Assembly: GCA_947632715.1 (NCBI GenBank)
Contig: CANRQF010000007.1
Location: forward strand, 1 to 38,338
Length of the DNA stretch: 38,338 nucleotides
DNA from: an uncultured Bacilli bacterium
GTDB lineage: Bacteria; Bacillota_I; Bacilli_A; RF39; UBA660
Direction of reading: 5' to 3'
How positions within the stretch are numbered: position 1 is the first letter of the stretch; the number at the start of each line of letters is the position of its first letter. Made by a program: the position numbers and the translations under genes. The notes below the pieces were generated by a model. That model was not told where the DNA came from. It was given only the letters and a program-made list of their open reading frames with translations, and ran no database searches. Shown here piece by piece: positions 18,465-28,338 of this stretch.

Positions 18465-19681
18465 GAAAATAATGTTAACTGCTCCATTCTATTATCACTA
18501 GTTACTTTTTCTTCTAATACTAAATTACTCTCAATAAATCTTTTAGTTAAATACTCTTTATCGATATAAAACTCTTTATTACATGTTATAAAATATTTGG
18601 CTCTCTTTAAAACAATACCCATTCTTTTCAAATCATTAAAAGTAATTTTAAAATGTTTCCTCGATGTTATTATTCTTTTGGCTGATGTGACACCAATACC
18701 TGGTACTTTTAATAAATCATTATAAGAACATGTATTAATTTCTTTTGGAAATTCATTCATATGCCTAAGTGCCCAATCTGCTTTAGGATCAAGTAGAACA
18801 TTAAAATTGGGATTATCTTTACTTAGAATATCCTCTACTTTAAAATTATAATAACGCAGTAACCAATCAGCTTGATATAATCTATTTTCTCTTTTTAATG
18901 GAGGTATTTTTATAGTAGGTAAATATTTATCGGTATTTACTGGAATATAAGCTGAATAAAATACTCTTTTTAAATGATACTTTTGATACATATCATCACA
19001 TTTTTTCATAATATCTAAATCTGTTTCTTTAGTTGCTCCGATTACCATTTGGGTACTTTGACCAGCTGGGGTAAATTTTTTACTACGATTATCCTTAACA
19101 TACTGCATAATTTTTGTAACATTTTTACTATCTTTATTGGGTGCAAGTAACTTAATACCATCATCTGTTGGTAGTTCAATATTAGCACTAAGTCTATCAA
19201 CAAGTGAGCCTAGTTTTTTTACTAAATATTCACTAGCACCAGGTATGGCTTTACAGTGGATATAACCACCAAAATGATATTTATTTCTTAATAAACTGAT
19301 TGTTTCAATTAATAAATTCATTGTATAATCAGGGCTTTTAATAATTCCTGAACTTAAAAATAATCCTTCAATATAATTTCGACGATAAAAATTAATTGTT
19401 ATTTCACAAATCTCCTCTGGTGTAAATGCTGCTCTTTTAATATTATTACTTACTCTATTAATACAATATTTACAATCAAAGATACAAGCATTAGTTAAAA
19501 GAATTTTTAAAAGAGATATACATCTTCCATCACTAGCAAAAGAATGACATATTCCAGAGTATGCCACATTACCTATTTTACTATTACTTTTTCTCATACT
19601 TCCACTAGATGAACATGATGCATCATATTTTGCTGAATCAGCTAAAATAGTTAACTTTTCTTTTAAATCCATTGCTATCAC
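18461..19681 (-). CDS. Putative DNA modification/repair radical SAM protein (TIGR03916-like) with C-terminal HhH
   Basis: TNACIFDCKYCINR radical SAM cysteines, SSSGSMRKSNSKIGN, LKVPGIGVTSAKRI helix-hairpin-helix. Confidence 0.9.
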   Translation of the reverse strand: MIAMDLKEKLTILADSAKYDASCSSSGSMRKSNSKIGNVAYSGICHSFASDGRCISLLKILLTNACIFDCKYCINRVSNNIKRAAFTPEEICEITINFYRRNYIEGLFLSSGIIKSPDYTMNLLIETISLLRNKYHFGGYIHCKAIPGASEYLVKKLGSLVDRLSANIELPTDDGIKLLAPNKDSKNVTKIMQYVKDNRSKKFTPAGQSTQMVIGATKETDLDIMKKCDDMYQKYHLKRVFYSAYIPVNTDKYLPTIKIPPLKRENRLYQADWLLRYYNFKVEDILSKDNPNFNVLLDPKADWALRHMNEFPKEINTCSYNDLLKVPGIGVTSAKRIITSRKHFKITFNDLKRMGIVLKRAKYFITCNKEFYIDKEYLTKRFIESNLVLEEKVTSDNRMEQLTLFS

Positions 19682-19754
19682 CCTTATTAATTATAACTTA
19701 TTATTTTCAAAAAGTAAACATTTGTTTGCGTAATTATTTTAGAATTTTTTGGCA

Positions 19755-19776
19755 ATAAAAAAGACACGATAAGTGT
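19755..19776 (-). terminator. Intrinsic terminator
   Basis: Minus strand GGACAC-TTATC-GTGTC-TTTTTT downstream of the 19829 gene. Confidence 0.75.
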
Positions 19777-19828
19777 CCAAAATTTTATTATTTAGTTAAT
19801 TTTCTACTACATATAAAATACTAGTAAG

Positions 19829-20611
19829 TTAATACGATTTATATCTTGTTAAATTTGTATCAATAAATAAATTATCTATAAAAGGCTTGACATTAATTAT
19901 TATACCTACTTCTTGTTGCATTTCTTCTATTAATAAAGTTGCTCTTTTAATACCTGTTTCAGGATTAGTATTTGGTGAATAAATAAGTTTTAATGCTGCA
20001 AATTTTATGATGTCACGACTTATCATATCATTTAAATCGTGCAGTAAAACACATTTTTTAACATCTTGAAGATTAAATTTATTTTCATCTAAACTATATA
20101 AATCAAATAATGATTTATGATATAAATCAATAAATATTCCTTTAGTATCATTTATTAATCCTGTTTTACTGCTAGCATAAACATATTTTAACTCACCATC
20201 TAAACCAATATTTATTGGTAAAATATAATCATTTATTTCTTTACCATTAATATCTGTGGTCGTTCCATAAAAGCCACCCAAAGCACGATAATAACTGCGA
20301 AGAAAAACATTAGCATTATTTCCAAGACGTGATAATAATTGTTTAACACTCATATATTGCGAAATGGAATCGACATTTAAATCTTTATCTTGGTATGTAG
20401 CATTATTAAGTTCCATATCAGGATATTTTATCTCATACCAATTGGCAATATAATCAATTAAATATTGCATTTCATCAATACTTAAATTTGGTTCATAAAC
20501 ACCATTTTTAATAAGTAACTTTAATTGTTTTAAAAACTTTTTATTCTTTTTAAGAATGTATAATTGTTCATCATATTTTCGAAATTCTTCTATTTCACTT
20601 AAAGTCATCAT
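19829..20611 (-). CDS. Hypothetical protein, paralog of the 21586..22503 product
   Basis: Shared LSIDEMQYLIDYIANWYEIKYPDMEL, VKQLLSRL, ALKLIYS..., GIKRA. Confidence 0.75.
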   Translation of the reverse strand: MMTLSEIEEFRKYDEQLYILKKNKKFLKQLKLLIKNGVYEPNLSIDEMQYLIDYIANWYEIKYPDMELNNATYQDKDLNVDSISQYMSVKQLLSRLGNNANVFLRSYYRALGGFYGTTTDINGKEINDYILPINIGLDGELKYVYASSKTGLINDTKGIFIDLYHKSLFDLYSLDENKFNLQDVKKCVLLHDLNDMISRDIIKFAALKLIYSPNTNPETGIKRATLLIEEMQQEVGIIINVKPFIDNLFIDTNLTRYKSY

Positions 20612-20671
20612 AATATTACCTCTTTCATATTACATTATTTTCTATTATAATCTTATCCTTAATCATTTATC

Positions 20672-21583
20672 CTATTTCTTCTTAAAATATTTTCGATATT
20701 TCCTTATTAATTCTTCATTATTTTCTAAAGTAGATTCTTCTACAGAGTTAATGAAAGAATCAACACAAATTTTATCAATAGCGTTTAAATGAGTAATTGC
20801 CATATCGATTTCTAATGTAATGTCACCATATTTATCTTTAGATTTTTCTTCTTTTAGTTTATTAATAAATGCTTGTGTATTATATGGTTTGTTGACTAAA
20901 CGTATATATCTTAAAGTAATGACAACATCAGCTTTTTCAAGAATTATTTTTTCCATTTCAAAACTAGTGGTTTCAAAATTCAATACATATTCATAAATAG
21001 CCAATGGTGAATTTAAATTTATAATAGCTATTCTTGTATTTTCAATTCTTTGATAAGCATCTTCTATTTTATCTTCATTTTTCTTTAAAATCTTTATATA
21101 AGAAATCATATTGCTATAACTTTTACTTGTTAAAATAACATTTCCAAGTATATTAAGTTCATCTTTATTAAGTATGGAAAAATCCACTATTTCTAATAAA
21201 TGAATAGCATTATAATCATTTTTTTCAATTTTTATTTTACTAATTAATATTGGCAACCCATAGTTTATATTTTCATAAAATTTTATTATTTGATTTGAAT
21301 AAATTTCATCCCAATTAATATTTTTCATAACTTTATTTATATTATATGAAGATGGATAATACTCTTTTAAATATTTTAAAAATATAATTAATTTTTCTAA
21401 ATTTTTAGCATTATTAGAATAAGAAATAAAACCATCTAGTAAATAATCTATTTCAATAATTTTATTTTTTATAATCGTATCAATTATTTTTATTGATTGT
21501 TCATTAAATTGGAAAGTTTCATAATTGTAACCACTATAATTTACTTTCAATTTATCTATTAAATCTATAATATTTTGATTCAT
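20672..21583 (-). CDS. Hypothetical helical protein
   Basis: 303-aa ORF between the two paralogs; no family recognised. Confidence 0.7.
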   Translation of the reverse strand: MNQNIIDLIDKLKVNYSGYNYETFQFNEQSIKIIDTIIKNKIIEIDYLLDGFISYSNNAKNLEKLIIFLKYLKEYYPSSYNINKVMKNINWDEIYSNQIIKFYENINYGLPILISKIKIEKNDYNAIHLLEIVDFSILNKDELNILGNVILTSKSYSNMISYIKILKKNEDKIEDAYQRIENTRIAIINLNSPLAIYEYVLNFETTSFEMEKIILEKADVVITLRYIRLVNKPYNTQAFINKLKEEKSKDKYGDITLEIDMAITHLNAIDKICVDSFINSVEESTLENNEELIRKYRKYFKKK

Positions 21584-21585
21584 TA

Positions 21586-22503
21586 TTACATCCTTCCATC
21601 ATTTTTTCTTTTAACTTCAACTTTTACTTTTTTAGGTTTATTTTCTAAAACTAATTTTTTAGGTTCATCTAATAAATCTTTATTTTTATCATTAATTACA
21701 GCACTTTCTTTTAATAATTTTGATACGTTTGCTTTATCTAACAGGTCTGAAATTGTATTATATTGGGGATTATCTATAAATCTAATATTTAAATCTCTTT
21801 GAATTTCTTCAAAAAACAATTTAGCTCTTTTAATTCCTAAATTTAAAACTGTATCATCGGAATATATCATTTTTAAAGCTGTAAAATACATTAAGTCATT
21901 ACATAAATCCCAATCATCTTGTGATAATTTAGTAACTTTTTCAAGTTCTTTTGTACTATACCTACTCTCATCTAAATTAAATAATTTATTTATATAAAGT
22001 TCATCTTTTTCACGATAACCAAAATAATCATAAATTTCTTGATCATATTCAACTAGACCATTTGTCGTATTTACATAAACATTTTTCCATCTATCCTTAC
22101 CAATATTTATGGCAATAACACCATATCCTCCGATTTCTTCACCCTTAGAATTAACGAGTCTTCTATAACCACCAGCACATCCTCGATATAGTCTTCTCAT
22201 AAGTGTAACCATTCTATCACTAAGACGAGATAATAATTGTTTAGTATCCATATAAGGAGCAATTGGTTTAACAGCAAATTCTCCTACTCTGTGCATATAT
22301 TCTTGAAGTTCTACATCAGGATATTTAATTTCATACCAATTTACAATATAATCAATTAATTCTTGCATTCCATCAATACTTAGTAATGGCTCATAACCAT
22401 TTTTAATCATTTCTTTATATTTTTTTAAAAACTCTTTATTCTTATTTAAATCATATAATTTCTTATCTTGTTTTCTAATATTTTCTTCTTCTTCGCATGT
22501 CAT
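21586..22503 (-). CDS. Hypothetical protein, paralog of the 19829..20611 product
   Basis: LSIDGMQELIDYIVNWYEIKYPDVEL, TKQLLSRL, ALKMIYS..., GIKRA; Lys-rich tail. Confidence 0.75.
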   Translation of the reverse strand: MTCEEEENIRKQDKKLYDLNKNKEFLKKYKEMIKNGYEPLLSIDGMQELIDYIVNWYEIKYPDVELQEYMHRVGEFAVKPIAPYMDTKQLLSRLSDRMVTLMRRLYRGCAGGYRRLVNSKGEEIGGYGVIAINIGKDRWKNVYVNTTNGLVEYDQEIYDYFGYREKDELYINKLFNLDESRYSTKELEKVTKLSQDDWDLCNDLMYFTALKMIYSDDTVLNLGIKRAKLFFEEIQRDLNIRFIDNPQYNTISDLLDKANVSKLLKESAVINDKNKDLLDEPKKLVLENKPKKVKVEVKRKNDGRM

Positions 22504-22567
22504 TATGTATCCTTCTTTCTTGTAAAATTTATTCTAACATAGTAATTATTTTATTGCAATTAAAAAA

Positions 22568-22585
22568 CCAACAAATAATCGTTGG
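22568..22585 (-). terminator. Intrinsic terminator
   Basis: Minus strand CCAAC-GATTATTT-GTTGG-TTTTTT. Confidence 0.75.
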
Positions 22586-22587
22586 CT

Positions 22588-22968
22588 TTATAAATATTTT
22601 TTTAAAGTTTCAACTGCTTTTTCTTGCATATCAACATAGGCCTTAACAATTGCACTAACTTTATTATCCATTTTCTTTTTATTTAATATTTTCTTTCCTT
22701 CAATAATACCCATATTAACTCCTTGAAGTAATAACTCTGCTATTTTAGAGTTAGTCTTATCATTAAATGTTCTAATCTCAATACCATACCAAGTCATTAC
22801 TTTATTTCCTAAAGATGTACTATGAGGTTTTCCTTCATTATATTTAGGATATATTTTTTCAATATCTTTAGCTATCTTTCTATAGTCATCTAATTCAATT
22901 TCTAATACTTCTTTTAAACTATTATCTTCTACTTTATCCATAATAAAATTAATCGCATCAATACCCAT
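22588..22968 (-). CDS. Ferritin-like/DUF2383-type helical protein (start uncertain)
   Basis: MGIDAINFIMDKVEDNSLKEVL...IAELLLQGVNMGIIEGKKIL; frame stays open upstream to 23046. Confidence 0.55.
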   Translation of the reverse strand: MGIDAINFIMDKVEDNSLKEVLEIELDDYRKIAKDIEKIYPKYNEGKPHSTSLGNKVMTWYGIEIRTFNDKTNSKIAELLLQGVNMGIIEGKKILNKKKMDNKVSAIVKAYVDMQEKAVETLKKYL

Positions 22969-23053
22969 TGTTGTACCCTTATGAATTTCATCTAAAGCAT
23001 TTATATTTTCTTCCGTGTTATCACCATACTTATTATTACCAATATTTTAATAA

Positions 23054-23944
23054 TTATTCTTTTATTTTTCTAAAGACAGGATGTCTTAAATGATTACTTT
23101 TAGTTCTTTCTAAATATTCTATTTCACATATAATTTTATCATCTATATAATAAATTCCTTCTTCATTGTAATCAGCAAAAACTGATTTTTTATTTTTAAA
23201 TTTCTTTAATTTTTCATATATTTCTTTTTTCTTACTCATTACTACTTTACCTACATAGTATAGTTTATTATTTCGCATTTCTCCTAAAATTAGAGATACA
23301 GTATTATTTTTATTATTAGTGTAGCCACCAATTACAAAATCTTCCATTTTAATATTTTTTATTTTTATCCAGTTATTACTTCTTTCATTAATATCATAAG
23401 TACTATTTTTATCTTTGGCAACAATTCCTTCTAAACCTAATTTTTTAACCTTCTTAAATAAATTAATTCCTTCTTCATTTATATACTTAGTTTTAATAAA
23501 AACATCATTATCTTGATACTTATCTAATATTCTCTTTCTTTTTAAAAGTGTTAAATTAGTTAAATCTTCATCTTTATATAAAATATCAAAACAAACAAAG
23601 ACAACAGGATTATCTACACTTTGACTTTTTATCGTTAATTTATTTTTTAATCTATTTCGTTGTTGTAATTTATTAAATGATGGCTTATCTTTATCGAAGG
23701 CAACTATTTCACCATCGAAAATAACTTTTTCTTTAACTAAGTTTTTGATCTCTTGTAATTCAGGAAACAGATAAGTTAAATCTTGCTTATTACGACTTTG
23801 AATAACCACTTCATTTGGAGTTGCAAACACAATAGCTCTTATTCCATCAAATTTCATTTCATAAATATAATTACTTGAATCAAATGGTTCATCAATTTCT
23901 TTTAAAAGCATTGGTTGCCAATCTCTATTTTTCCATATATTCAT
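23054..23944 (-). CDS. ligD: ATP-dependent DNA ligase (LigD ligase-domain type)
   Basis: YEMKFDGIRA (KxDG), FDGEIVAFD, LGLEGIVAKD, NWIKIK; overlaps ku by 4 nt. Confidence 0.9.
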   Translation of the reverse strand: MNIWKNRDWQPMLLKEIDEPFDSSNYIYEMKFDGIRAIVFATPNEVVIQSRNKQDLTYLFPELQEIKNLVKEKVIFDGEIVAFDKDKPSFNKLQQRNRLKNKLTIKSQSVDNPVVFVCFDILYKDEDLTNLTLLKRKRILDKYQDNDVFIKTKYINEEGINLFKKVKKLGLEGIVAKDKNSTYDINERSNNWIKIKNIKMEDFVIGGYTNNKNNTVSLILGEMRNNKLYYVGKVVMSKKKEIYEKLKKFKNKKSVFADYNEEGIYYIDDKIICEIEYLERTKSNHLRHPVFRKIKE

Positions 23945-24687
23945 TTTTTCTTCAGACTCTTTTCTAAAGCTTCCATTAAATCGTTAACTTTTTGTTTAGG
24001 TTTCTTTTTAACTTTTTTAACACTTTTACCATCTAGTTTATCCTCAATTGCATCTTTTATATTATTTTGATATTCATCTTGATATTTGGATGGTTCAAAT
24101 TTACCAGATCTCTCTTCAATTATTTTTATAGCTAAAGCAAGTTCTTTTTCATCTACTTTATCTATAGTTTCTTTTTCAGGAAGTATTACTTCTTCTTGAA
24201 AAAATAAAGTAGTCATAACTATACCATAAGGTGTAAATCTTAAAATACAATAATAGAATTTATTACCAATAACTGTTTTAGCTAAAGCAACTTTTTTAAC
24301 TTTCTTTAAAGCTTCACAAAATAAGTTATAAGCTTTTGATTTCTTTTCGACATCTAAAATGTAACTCTTTTCAAAATAAGTTGAATCTACTTCTTTAATA
24401 TCAATAAAAGAAACAATATCTATTTCATGTTCATTTTCTGGTTTTAATTTATCTAATTCTTCTTTAGAAAAAGTTAAATACTTATTTCTTTCATATTCAT
24501 AACCTTTAATAATATCTTTTTCTTTAATATTCTTTTTACAATGTTCACAATATTTAACATATTTAATTCGATGTAAGCAACTTTTATGCAATTGATTAAA
24601 GGAAGTATCATTATTCTTGATTATGGGATTCATTACAACGGGAATATTAACAAGTCCAAAAGAAATATTATTTTTTATATTGGGCAT
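23941..24687 (-). CDS. ku: Ku homodimer protein for NHEJ
   Basis: ISFGLVNIPV, HRIKYVKYCEHC, YEYERNKYLTFSKEEL, DSTYFEKSYILDVEKKSKAYNLFCEAL. Confidence 0.9.
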   Translation of the reverse strand: MPNIKNNISFGLVNIPVVMNPIIKNNDTSFNQLHKSCLHRIKYVKYCEHCKKNIKEKDIIKGYEYERNKYLTFSKEELDKLKPENEHEIDIVSFIDIKEVDSTYFEKSYILDVEKKSKAYNLFCEALKKVKKVALAKTVIGNKFYYCILRFTPYGIVMTTLFFQEEVILPEKETIDKVDEKELALAIKIIEERSGKFEPSKYQDEYQNNIKDAIEDKLDGKSVKKVKKKPKQKVNDLMEALEKSLKKK

Positions 24688-24738
24688 ATTATCACCAAGT
24701 ATATTATGAGAAAATATCTTATTTTTTAATCAAAAAAA

Positions 24739-24755
24739 GTCTATATTACATAGAC
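24739..24755 (-). terminator. Intrinsic terminator after the amidase
   Basis: Minus strand GTCTAT-GTAAT-ATAGAC-TTTTTTT. Confidence 0.75.
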
Positions 24756-25922
24756 TAATTAGGTAAAATTAAAGTTTGACCAATACTTAAAGTATTACTT
24801 TTTAAATCATTTAATTCTTTTATTTTATCTACTGTAGTATTGTAAGTTCTAGCTATACTATATAGGGTATCACCACTTTTAACTGTATATGTTAATTGAT
24901 TATTACTTGAATCAGGTATTTTTAAAACTTGACCAATTGATAAAGTATTACTATTTAAATTATTCAATGCTTTTAAGTCATTTACAAATACACCAAATTT
25001 ACTAGCTATACCGTATAAAGTATCACCTTTCATTACAGTATATGTTTTAGCTTTCTCAGTACTAGATGATGAGATTATTAATTTTTGACCAATACTTAAA
25101 GTATTACTTGTTAAATTATTTAAACTTTTTAAATCATCAACAGATAAACCAAATTTTCTTGCTATACCATATAATGTATCACCACTTTTAACAATGTATA
25201 CTTCATTTTCTTCTGTAGTAGTATCATCTTTCTTTTTCGGTATATATAAATTTTGACCAATTGACAAAGAATTACTTGTTAAGTTATTTGCACTCTTTAA
25301 TTCATCAACTGATATTCCAAATCGTCTTGCTATACCCCACAAAGTATCACCACTTTTAACTTGGTAATAATCTTCACCTAAAGAAACTGGTTTATAAGGT
25401 ACACCAATATATTCAGTTATAGCTTTAACTACTGCTTCAGCATATTGCTCCCAATTATTTTTAAGTTGACTTACATCATCACCCGTTGAATCTAAAAAGC
25501 CATATTCTACTAATACTGATTCGTTATTAGGAGTATCTCTTAAAATATAATAATAGTCTTTAGAAGGATTACTAGGTAACCTTCTTTGATAATATTTACG
25601 AACATTTTGACCTGTCTTTTCAATTTCACTTGTTATTTTTCTAGATAATGCATCACTGTTTCGTAATGAATATATAATCTCGAACCCATCACCGCCACCA
25701 GCATTGATATGGTTGGAAACTAAAATAACATCACTTCCATTACCATAAAAACTTTGAGCTCTTTTTGGTCTTGCATTAGAATCTAAAGTTTCATCAGTTG
25801 TTCTTGTCATTTGTGAATCTACTCCAAGTTCATCAAATCTTTTCTTCATATATTGACTTATTTTTAAAGTTAAATCTTTTTCAACAATACCATTACCACT
25901 GGCACCGGGATCATCGCCACCA
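24755..25922 (-). pseudogene. N-acetylmuramoyl-L-alanine amidase (amidase_3 plus four LysM), 3' part of an interrupted gene
   Basis: In frame upstream of the ORF-track start: HGGDDPGASGNGIVEKDLTLKISQYM; in-frame TAG and no start codon beyond. Four LysM units (VKSGDTL...IGQ). Confidence 0.9.
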
Positions 25923-25944
25923 TGGAATGACCCAAATAAACCCG
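25923..25944. promoter_or_regulatory. Attachment-site half (attL)
   Basis: + strand TG-GAATGACCCAA-ATAAACCCG next to amidase CGCCACCA. Confidence 0.9.
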
Positions 25945-25980
25945 GAAACTATATTTTTATATTAAAAGACTAAATATTTA

Positions 25981-27585
25981 TTATAAGTCAAGATTCCATT
26001 CGATTTTAATTTCTCGTGTTTTAGAGCTTTTATCAAATGTACCAATATATATTTTTTCTATAAATTCTTCTACAATTATTCTTGTTAGTTTTTCTATACG
26101 TGTATATTTTCTTAATATGCTATCAATATCTTTAGTATTTTCTTTTCTTTCTGCTACTTCACTTAATTCATTTTCAATTTCTTCTAATCTATCTTGATAA
26201 GAACTAACATCTCTTGAATACTCTTCTCTAAGCATTGAAAAATCATTATCTGAAATCATACCATTCATTCTATCAGAATAAAGATTTTTAAAATATAATT
26301 TACTTTCATTTAATTTCTTTTCAAGACTAACTTTTTCTTTATTTAAATTCACTATAACATTATTTTGTCTGTTTTGTCTTTCTAATTCTAAACTATATTT
26401 ATCTTTTAATAATTTTTCATTACACTTTTTTAATAAATTATTAATTGAATCTAGCACATATTGTTCTATAACATCATATCTTATTGATTTATTATTATCA
26501 CAAGTATGATATTTTTTATGTCCTTTGCATTGAAGATATGCCTGTTTAACTATTGTATTATTTTTACCTTTAACATTGAATAGATTTCGCATAAATATTC
26601 TTCCGCATTCAGCACAATAAACTTTACTACTTAAAATATGTACTTTTCCATCTTTAACTGGTCTATGATGATTTTTTAACCTTTTTTGAACAATAAACCA
26701 AGTATCATTATCAATAATAGGTTCGTGAACATTTTCTATTATACACCATTCAGATTTTGGAACTTTTTTTGCTTTATGATTTTTATAGCTAATACTCGTT
26801 CTTTTTCCTTGAACAAGATTTCCAATATATGTTTCATTTTTTAGTATTGTTGATATTGTATCTGGAGTCCATAATCCTGTTGCTTTATAATCAAAATTAC
26901 AACATACAAAATTACTACCAATAGATTTTTTATAAAGAGATGGACATAATATTTTTCTTTTGTTTAAACTTTCACATATTTTGTAATAACCAAGTCCATT
27001 TTTATATTTACCAAATATTTCTTTAATTATGGGTGCAACATTTTCATCAATAATTAGTTTATGTTTATTATTTGGATCTTTCAAATATCCATAAGGTGCA
27101 AAGCTTCCCATAAACAAGCCATCTTCTCGTTTATTTTTTAAAGATTTTTTAACATTATTTGATAAATCTTCTAAATACCACTCATTAACAAGTCCATTAA
27201 TTTGTCTTGATTTTTTATTTGCTTCATTATTAGTATCAGCATTATCTACTATACTAACAAATCGAACGCCCCATTCAACAAATTTATTATGCAAATATTT
27301 TTCTATTACTTCCATATCTCTTGAAAATCTACTTTGAGTTTTACATAACACAAGATTTATTCTGCCATTTTCACAATCATTAATTAGTCTATTAAAATCC
27401 GGTCTTTCAACTCCTGCTCCTGAATAATCATCATCTGAATAAATATCAACTATTTCCCAACCTTGATTCAAAGCATATTTTAAAAGCATACTTTTTTGAT
27501 TTGCTATTGACTCACTATCATCATTTTTATTTTTTTTAAATCTATCTTCATCAGATAGTCTACAATAAACACCTACCTTTTCCAT
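25981..27585 (-). CDS. Large serine recombinase (integrase/excisionase) of the element
   Basis: GVYCRLSDED, SIANQKSMLLKYA, YSDDDYSGAGVERPDFNRL, SRFSRD; Recombinase domain; CAECGRIF zinc ribbon; coiled coil. Confidence 0.95.
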   Translation of the reverse strand: MEKVGVYCRLSDEDRFKKNKNDDSESIANQKSMLLKYALNQGWEIVDIYSDDDYSGAGVERPDFNRLINDCENGRINLVLCKTQSRFSRDMEVIEKYLHNKFVEWGVRFVSIVDNADTNNEANKKSRQINGLVNEWYLEDLSNNVKKSLKNKREDGLFMGSFAPYGYLKDPNNKHKLIIDENVAPIIKEIFGKYKNGLGYYKICESLNKRKILCPSLYKKSIGSNFVCCNFDYKATGLWTPDTISTILKNETYIGNLVQGKRTSISYKNHKAKKVPKSEWCIIENVHEPIIDNDTWFIVQKRLKNHHRPVKDGKVHILSSKVYCAECGRIFMRNLFNVKGKNNTIVKQAYLQCKGHKKYHTCDNNKSIRYDVIEQYVLDSINNLLKKCNEKLLKDKYSLELERQNRQNNVIVNLNKEKVSLEKKLNESKLYFKNLYSDRMNGMISDNDFSMLREEYSRDVSSYQDRLEEIENELSEVAERKENTKDIDSILRKYTRIEKLTRIIVEEFIEKIYIGTFDKSSKTREIKIEWNLDL

Positions 27586-27640
27586 TTTCTACAACACCTC
27601 ATATTCTAAGAGTTGTAGCAAAATTAAATCTACATAGATA

Positions 27641-27796
27641 TTATAATTCATATTGTGAATTATTTAAAGCCACGTTTTCATCCTCACTTGCTAATATAAC
27701 TCGTAATAATTTCTGAGTAATAACATTCTCTAATTCTATTTCTTGTAATTTTTTATCATCTTTTATTACATATACTACATTATAATTTACCTCCAT
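27641..27796 (-). CDS. Small 51-aa protein upstream of the recombinase
   Basis: MEVNYNVVYVIKDDKKLQEIELENVITQKLLRVILASEDENVALNNSQYEL, preceded by AAGGGGG; below the ORF-track length cut-off. Confidence 0.6.
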   Translation of the reverse strand: MEVNYNVVYVIKDDKKLQEIELENVITQKLLRVILASEDENVALNNSQYEL

Positions 27797-27852
27797 TTAT
27801 ATTCCCCCTTTTTTATTTTCTATAAAGAATAATCTCCATAAATAATCATATA

Positions 27853-28338
27853 TCACTCCTCCTTAAAATTTTTTAATAAATCTTCCATACTTTTTAATTC
27901 ATCTCCTGTTAATTTTTCATCTTTACAAATCTCTGAATTTTTCATCCAATATGGAATAACATTTAATTTTTTATAATTATTTCTTGTATATTCTTTTCTT
28001 GTATCTTGGTAATTTTTTACTACCCTATCATTACCTTTTTTTTCTAATGCTTTAGCATTTTCTTTTACAATAATATTAGTATTCAAATATATTCTTCTTT
28101 GCCCTTTAATAAATTTAATATCTATATAATTGTTTCTTTTTAAATTATTAATTGAATTAGAAATTGTTTTTTCTTTAACATTTAACGAATTAGCAAAGTA
28201 TTTATTACTAGCGTAGCAATACTCCCTATTATTAGATAATGAGTTAATCATTCCATAAACTAACTTCTCAGTTTGAGAACAAGATTGGTCATTTAATATT
28301 ATTCTTGGTACAGCGATAAAATAACTTATAAAAGCCAT
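27853..28338 (-). CDS. Helix-turn-helix protein, replication/regulation type
   Basis: SQTEKLVYGMINSLSNN...YFANSLNVKEKTISNSINNLKRNNYI winged HTH. Confidence 0.7.
   Translation of the reverse strand: MAFISYFIAVPRIILNDQSCSQTEKLVYGMINSLSNNREYCYASNKYFANSLNVKEKTISNSINNLKRNNYIDIKFIKGQRRIYLNTNIIVKENAKALEKKGNDRVVKNYQDTRKEYTRNNYKKLNVIPYWMKNSEICKDEKLTGDELKSMEDLLKNFKEE

Noticed and set aside
24755-25360. Repeated segments in the amidase as a CRISPR or satellite repeat
   Set aside because: They are four coding LysM domains, diverged at the nucleotide level.
24755-25849. ORF-track amidase starting at MKKRFDEL as a full gene
   Set aside because: The frame continues upstream with conserved HGGDDPGA; the listed start is internal and the true start lies at 35556 beyond the inserted element.
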